A DNA stretch of 64,000 nt from JBCDCY01 sp039180875 (GTDB taxonomy: Bacteria; Pseudomonadota; Alphaproteobacteria; Rhodobacterales; Rhodobacteraceae). The first letter of the stretch is position 1; every line of letters begins with the position of its first letter. Made by a program: the position numbers and the translations under genes. The notes below the pieces were generated by a model that had not been told where the DNA came from, did not search any database, and was given only the letters and a program-made list of their open reading frames with translations. Shown in pieces: positions 60,109 through 64,000 of this stretch. Location of the stretch: positions 1,074,632 through 1,138,631 of the forward strand of contig JBCDCY010000001.1 in the NCBI GenBank assembly GCA_039180875.1, written 5' to 3'.

Positions 60109-62040
60109 TCACCTATTTATCCTACTGGCCCAACCCACATGCTGGAATATTCCATGCGCGGTCGCGTCCAGGAGAAGCATCGGCCCTGTACCGTTTGGAT
60201 TCAACTGCAACCCGTCATGATGCCAAGTCAGACCTTCCGGATTTGCTCTTCCCTGGGCTAAGTGGTCCAATTGCGTCTGTGTGAACAAGGAACGCGGGAC
60301 ACGTCCAGCTTCGATCTCTTGCCACAATGCGCGGCTTGCTGCACGAAGGTCCGCGTTATCATTGATCCCTGGACCGCGCCCCACCGGATTCGGGATATCG
60401 ACCCGCGCAAGACCAAGCTGTGAGAAATCGGGCACGCCATCTGTATAGGACACGGACACTTGCAGACCGTTGAGGGACGACGATGCGTCATTGATCCTGG
60501 TCGTGTATCGCACCTGCCCCCCGGGCATGATCTCCACAACACTATCTGAGTTTTCCAGCCAACGGCCAAAGCGTGGTGCCTGCTGACCTGCATTGCGTTG
60601 ACCTAGGAAACGGCCACTGTCGTCCAACATGTCGGGCGTGATCCGAATTGGGCGAGGCGCAGCACGTCCAACTGCGCCAAGGAGACCGCCAGAGACCAGT
60701 GCAAGTGCTTCCGGATAGAACCGACGCCCTGTTTCCTCGCGCATACCTGCACGAACCGCCCGGCCATCGGCATCCGAAACGCCGAGACCAGCGATGCGCT
60801 GAAGCTCATCATGCAGCGCATCCCATTGAGCAAGCTCGCCTAGATTACGAAGAAACGGACGCCCACCCCAACGTTCCTGCTCTACACCGCGCGCGGCTGC
60901 GACCAGGCCACGCCCAAGATTGCGGAGCGCCGCCCGCCGTTCATCTCCGGAGAGCACGGATTGTGGCAGGTGCTCCACGCCCGCCAGCAACGCAATTGCA
61001 TCGAGGTATCGCGCGGCACTTTCCGGCGCGGTCGTGCGCAGTTCCTCTAAAACATCACCCGGCGTGGTGCCGTCGAAGAACGGGCTTTCTCCCATGCCGC
61101 GCGCAAGATCGAGCATACCTTGGCGAAACGCCTCTGCTTCCGCCAAGAGCTTTTCTTGCTCAGCCAGAGGCCCGAACAACAGATCGCTTGATGCGAGGGC
61201 GTTCGGTAGAGGAGCCGCCAAGGCATATCGAAATACGGCCTCGCGAAATGCTTGAGCCAAAAGCCGTTGCTCGGCTTCCTGAGCGTCCGTTTTATTTGCA
61301 ATTGCGGCTAGCGCTTCAAGTGCCGGTCGCAGTGCACGCATCTCTGCGGCGGCATTGCGAAATTCCTGAATTCGGTCGTCGTTTGGATGGCGAAGGGTGA
61401 AACCGTCCCAGACTTCCGCCGTAGCGCCGATAACGTTCTGTGTAACGCGCGGAATGAAAGGTTCGGCGCGGCATCGACAGTTGATGGCTTGGCCGGGATG
61501 CCCGTCTTCGGGCGGATCATCCCACCGGAAAACTTGATCATCATAGACTGCGTGCGCGCGGCGCACCTTTTCATCATCTTCGGAGCGCCAGACATAGAAC
61601 TCAACGCCGAGGGCGCGTTGGCGCAACTCGCCGACCAGCCCTGTAAAGCCACGCAAAAGACGCTCTTCCATAGATTGTCGAACTGGACGAAGCCGCTGAG
61701 GATGACTGTTCCATTCAGCCCAAATGACGGTGAGCCGACTGTCCCACTCATCAAGCGTCTGTTCCACCGCGTCCGAAACATCGGGAAGGTCATCTGGTGA
61801 GATCGGCCCCTCCAAAAATTTAGAATAGGCCTCTATGAGCGCCTGTGCGTTGTCACGAACAGCCTCATTCAGGCGCGCGTTGAAAGCTGCCCGCAAGTCC
61901 GAATAGTTCGGGAACGTGTTCTTGACGGACCACCCAGTTCGCCTTCCAACAGTGCCCTTGGAAGAACGGGAAAGAACAAACTCACCTTCCGCGCCGGTGC
62001 GGAGGAACTCAGAAAATGTATGGTGCATCTCTCCGCCCAC
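60109..62040 (-). CDS. Large toxin-like protein: phage-head (SPP1 gp7/Mu F-like) domain with C-terminal WHH nuclease
   Basis: 643 residues. Around 165-195 is QVFRWDDPPEDGHPGQAINC with RCRAEPF, the Mu F/SPP1 gp7 minor-head signature. The last 38 residues hold WHHDGLQLNPNGTG (W606, H607, H608) and His629 and His634, the pattern of a WHH-type HNH/endonuclease VII toxin. The middle is helical. Start is a GTG at 62040 or the ATG at 62028 (GGAGAG just before). Coupled to an SMI1/KNR4 immunity gene. The phage-derived N-terminus suggests it travels with a virion or contractile particle; no such genes are seen nearby. Confidence 0.75.
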   Translation of the reverse strand: MGGEMHHTFSEFLRTGAEGEFVLSRSSKGTVGRRTGWSVKNTFPNYSDLRAAFNARLNEAVRDNAQALIEAYSKFLEGPISPDDLPDVSDAVEQTLDEWDSRLTVIWAEWNSHPQRLRPVRQSMEERLLRGFTGLVGELRQRALGVEFYVWRSEDDEKVRRAHAVYDDQVFRWDDPPEDGHPGQAINCRCRAEPFIPRVTQNVIGATAEVWDGFTLRHPNDDRIQEFRNAAAEMRALRPALEALAAIANKTDAQEAEQRLLAQAFREAVFRYALAAPLPNALASSDLLFGPLAEQEKLLAEAEAFRQGMLDLARGMGESPFFDGTTPGDVLEELRTTAPESAARYLDAIALLAGVEHLPQSVLSGDERRAALRNLGRGLVAAARGVEQERWGGRPFLRNLGELAQWDALHDELQRIAGLGVSDADGRAVRAGMREETGRRFYPEALALVSGGLLGAVGRAAPRPIRITPDMLDDSGRFLGQRNAGQQAPRFGRWLENSDSVVEIMPGGQVRYTTRINDASSSLNGLQVSVSYTDGVPDFSQLGLARVDIPNPVGRGPGINDNADLRAASRALWQEIEAGRVPRSLFTQTQLDHLAQGRANPEGLTWHHDGLQLNPNGTGPMLLLDATAHGIFQHVGWASRINR

Positions 62041-62307
62041 GTTAACTTGGCGGGGAACTATCTCAAATTCTCATTAAATGTCCGTAAAGCTACCTTGCGG
62101 TGGCTAGATTGCCAAAACTCATGCGTTTTTGTCCGCGGCGAGAACGACCATTTTTGACGAACCACACTCGAAAGCGGACCTTGGGGCGTGCCCGGCTAAC
62201 AGCAGCTAAGTCCCGCGTTTGCGACCTCTAAGGTCCCTAGTCTATGATGAGAGCCTGACGAAAGAACTATCTCAGGTTCCCCACCGTCGGTAGAGTTTAA
62301 GAACATC

Positions 62308-63471
62308 TCACTCCGGCTTAAATCCTGCTTTCTTCCTGAGCGCCGGTTGTTTTTTCAGCCGGTACCGGCGGCCGGGCTCGATGATCTCACGGCCTTGGAT
62401 TTCGTCGGCGGGCTCGCCAGCCAAGACCGCACGAACGTCCTTCAAGACCTCCGGAACCAAGCGATAGTATTGATGTCTCCCATGCGTGAACTTCGTATCA
62501 GAGACTTTTCCACAGTCAATCACGTTGATCCGCGAGACATCCGAAGACAAATTTCTAGGGCCTCGTTCCCCAAGCCGATCCGGATTGAATTTCGTCTTGT
62601 CCGAAACAATCAGGGCGCGGTCATCAGCTGCGTGATAAACATGAATCTGCCGAGATAGCTCGAAGATAGGACCGAGCTTGTGGTCCTGGCCCAAAGCATC
62701 AGCATCTTCATCGGCCGCCATCAGAAACGTGTTATCGATCACGCGTGGAAGGCGTGCCTGATCTCTGAGCTTCTTCATATGTTGCACCGCGTGACGCAGC
62801 GCGTAGCCTCCCATGCTGTGAGCGACAAGATGAATTCGTTGCTTACATCTCTCACCCTTCGGCAGTTCGCTTAGAAAGTCGATCAATCGGATAAAACTGC
62901 GGGCGATTGCACTTCCAGACGTCTCCGCATCATCGCGATCTGAGAAATATGCCCATTGGGTCCTGTCATCGTCGTTCGGTACCCCCGCCCCAATGACCCG
63001 ACCGTCCGTCGGCCAGCAGAAGGCAATCGTGATTGGCTCGCGTGCCCTCTTTGAAATCGATCCCTTTTCGTCTTCATTCATAAGATTGCGCGGTGGCGAA
63101 CGATACTCGTCGCGCAGCTGCGCCGCGCGTTCAAGCGCACTCTCAAAACTCGATGCGAAGCCGTGGATGAACAGAAGGATGTCGCGCTTGCCTTTGTTCT
63201 TTCGAACGGCGTTTCGGATCTCTTCAAATGCGGTCTTGCTACCCAGAACCGGTGCATTCAGATCATCGCCTTTGCTTTCCTCGAATACGAGGACCGACTC
63301 ACTGACCGTTTTGTACTCATCATCCCAGCGATCGTCCGGTGTCGTAGAGCGCTTAACCTTGGCTTTGCCCACCCGATAGAACTGCGGTCGACCGTTCTCA
63401 AAAACATCGCCGAACTTGATGGGATCTTCCTCAATCAAGTTTCTGTTTGTCGCGAAGTAAATCTCATCCAT
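62308..63471 (-). CDS. Alpha/beta hydrolase, DUF900 type
   Basis: 387 residues starting MDEIYFATNRNL, the family's YFATNR start, then IRNAVRKNKGKRDILLFIHG with oxyanion HGF, and nucleophile Ser near 218 in HLVAHSMGGYALRH (GXSXG variant AHSMGG). Later FLMAADEDADAL carries a possible Asp. The class contains esterases and putative secreted effectors in phages and islands. It lies upstream of the toxin gene on the same strand with 267 bp between, inside the segment flanked by the two recombinase copies. Confidence 0.82.
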   Translation of the reverse strand: MDEIYFATNRNLIEEDPIKFGDVFENGRPQFYRVGKAKVKRSTTPDDRWDDEYKTVSESVLVFEESKGDDLNAPVLGSKTAFEEIRNAVRKNKGKRDILLFIHGFASSFESALERAAQLRDEYRSPPRNLMNEDEKGSISKRAREPITIAFCWPTDGRVIGAGVPNDDDRTQWAYFSDRDDAETSGSAIARSFIRLIDFLSELPKGERCKQRIHLVAHSMGGYALRHAVQHMKKLRDQARLPRVIDNTFLMAADEDADALGQDHKLGPIFELSRQIHVYHAADDRALIVSDKTKFNPDRLGERGPRNLSSDVSRINVIDCGKVSDTKFTHGRHQYYRLVPEVLKDVRAVLAGEPADEIQGREIIEPGRRYRLKKQPALRKKAGFKPE

Positions 63472-63756
63472 AGGAAATTCTTTATCCGCGAGTAGCAGCT
63501 CGCAAGGGTGTCGCGTCTTGCCAAAAAAATATCAACCTGTCTCGGCCGGTCCTTTTGAAGGATCTGGCTTGATCACAAAAGTCAAGAACCGAAGCCCGCC
63601 ATTCGCAGAAAGTCCGGAAAGTTCGCATCGCTGCGCCACCGAGTGCGTTGATGCTGCGCTCGGCACGAACGGCAGCTCCCGGGCATGCGACCGCGAGATT
63701 GGAACCGCCCACCAACGGCAGCTCAGGGCCGCCCCATGCAGGACGGCCCATCGTCC
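63472..63756. other. Intergenic region upstream of hydrolase and downstream of second recombinase
   Basis: 285 bp without a gene. Near its right end (63710-63750) are ACCAACGGCAGCT and a GC-rich stem-loop remnant, matching the 3' flank of the first recombinase copy at 58615-58656, so the flank was part of the duplication. Confidence 0.4.
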
Positions 63757-64000
63757 TTAGATCTCAACCGCTTCCGATATCGCCAGCTCGTCTTCCAACT
63801 CTACCCCGAGATACCGGACCGTGCTGTCCATCTTGGTGTGGCCAAGAAGGAGTTGAACGGCGCGGAGGTTGCCGGTCTTCCGATAGATCTGAGCCACCTT
63901 GGTCCGTCTCATCGAATGCGTTCCGTAGGCACTCGGTTCGAGGTCGATCGACGTCACCCAGTCGCGAACCAGGCGCGCGTACTGACGGGTCGAGATATGG
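63757..64000 (-). CDS. Short tyrosine recombinase (copy 2, 5' part beyond window)
   Basis: About 80 residues of the C-terminal part are visible, in frame to the window edge. Compared with copy 1 (58663-59295) only two residues differ (Gly to Asp in SI-D-LEP and Ala to Glu in ED-E-LAI), although about 31 of 243 bases differ by hand count. Catalytic HSMRRT, LGHTKMD and the Tyr of VRYLGVE are intact. Both copies are thus under selection and not a fresh duplication. The N-terminal half lies outside the window. Confidence 0.9.
   Translation of the reverse strand, partial: HISTRQYARLVRDWVTSIDLEPSAYGTHSMRRTKVAQIYRKTGNLRAVQLLLGHTKMDSTVRYLGVELEDELAISEAVEI

Noticed and set aside
60150..60185. Second copy of the tRNA-Leu att fragment (GTCCAGGAGAAGCATCGG)
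   Set aside because: Only the CCAGGAGAAGCA part matches; it is inside the coding region of the toxin gene and lacks the GGTGCC end, so it is a chance match.

Overview
The window is high-GC DNA (lower between about 26 and 28.4 kb and in parts of 33-64 kb) of a marine- or soil-type alphaproteobacterium, most likely Rhodobacterales. This rests on the ALAS-type hemA, the cluster of small glycosyltransferases, the serralysin-like RTX protein with an N-terminal Cys/Trp-rich tag, and the codon use; no rRNA or other species marker is present.

Layout. 1-11.9 kb is chromosomal: the 3' end of hemA, a GT61 and three related GT2-type glycosyltransferase genes (one a fusion), a secreted RTX metalloprotease, an operon of two secreted cupins plus an orphan TRAP-type binding protein, and a divergent XRE regulator/membrane protein pair. 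12.2-24.7 kb is a catabolic block for a probable methylated amine or betaine: an oligopeptide-type ABC transporter (binding protein, two permeases, one fused double ATPase), then a GntR regulator behind a perfect operator palindrome and a translationally coupled chain of DapA-family lyase, aldehyde dehydrogenase, an unknown protein, a non-pyrrolysine MttB methyltransferase and an FAD amine oxidase.

At 24.82 kb a 24-bp fragment resembling the 3' end of a tRNA-Leu, followed by a P4-type integrase, marks the left edge of a composite genomic island that runs to the window end. It carries: an AT-rich three-gene module (small membrane protein, TPR protein, P-loop kinase) of unknown function; a large serine recombinase with its small partner ORF; two DNA-transfer type ATPases (30.3 and 49.5 kb), a DUF3768 protein, a replication-relaxation protein and an XRE/RuvC-like pair; and a stress and osmoadaptation cargo (PsiE, potassium channel, two universal stress proteins with a shared N-terminal module, a cation/Ca exchanger, a BCCT transporter, and the complete three-gene N-acetylglutaminylglutamine amide operon). 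A deleted, frameshifted IS3-family transposase sits at 47.6-48.3 kb.

The right part (52.7-64 kb) holds a divergent locus with a Cas2-like/'SinR' protein, DUF2188 and a small protein on one side and a sigma-like factor, an unknown protein and an ImmA/IrrE protease on the other, sharing an intergenic region rich in CGGAC/GTCCG half-sites. It continues with a large secreted SGNH hydrolase, and two near-identical short tyrosine recombinases about 5.1 kb apart that bracket a phage-head-domain/WHH nuclease toxin, its SMI1/KNR4 immunity candidate and an alpha/beta hydrolase. The strongest candidates for undescribed biology are the AAGRD-motif three-gene module (26.3-28.4 kb), the sigma/ImmA/Cas2-like locus (52.7-55.4 kb) and the recombinase-bracketed toxin cassette (58.7-64 kb).
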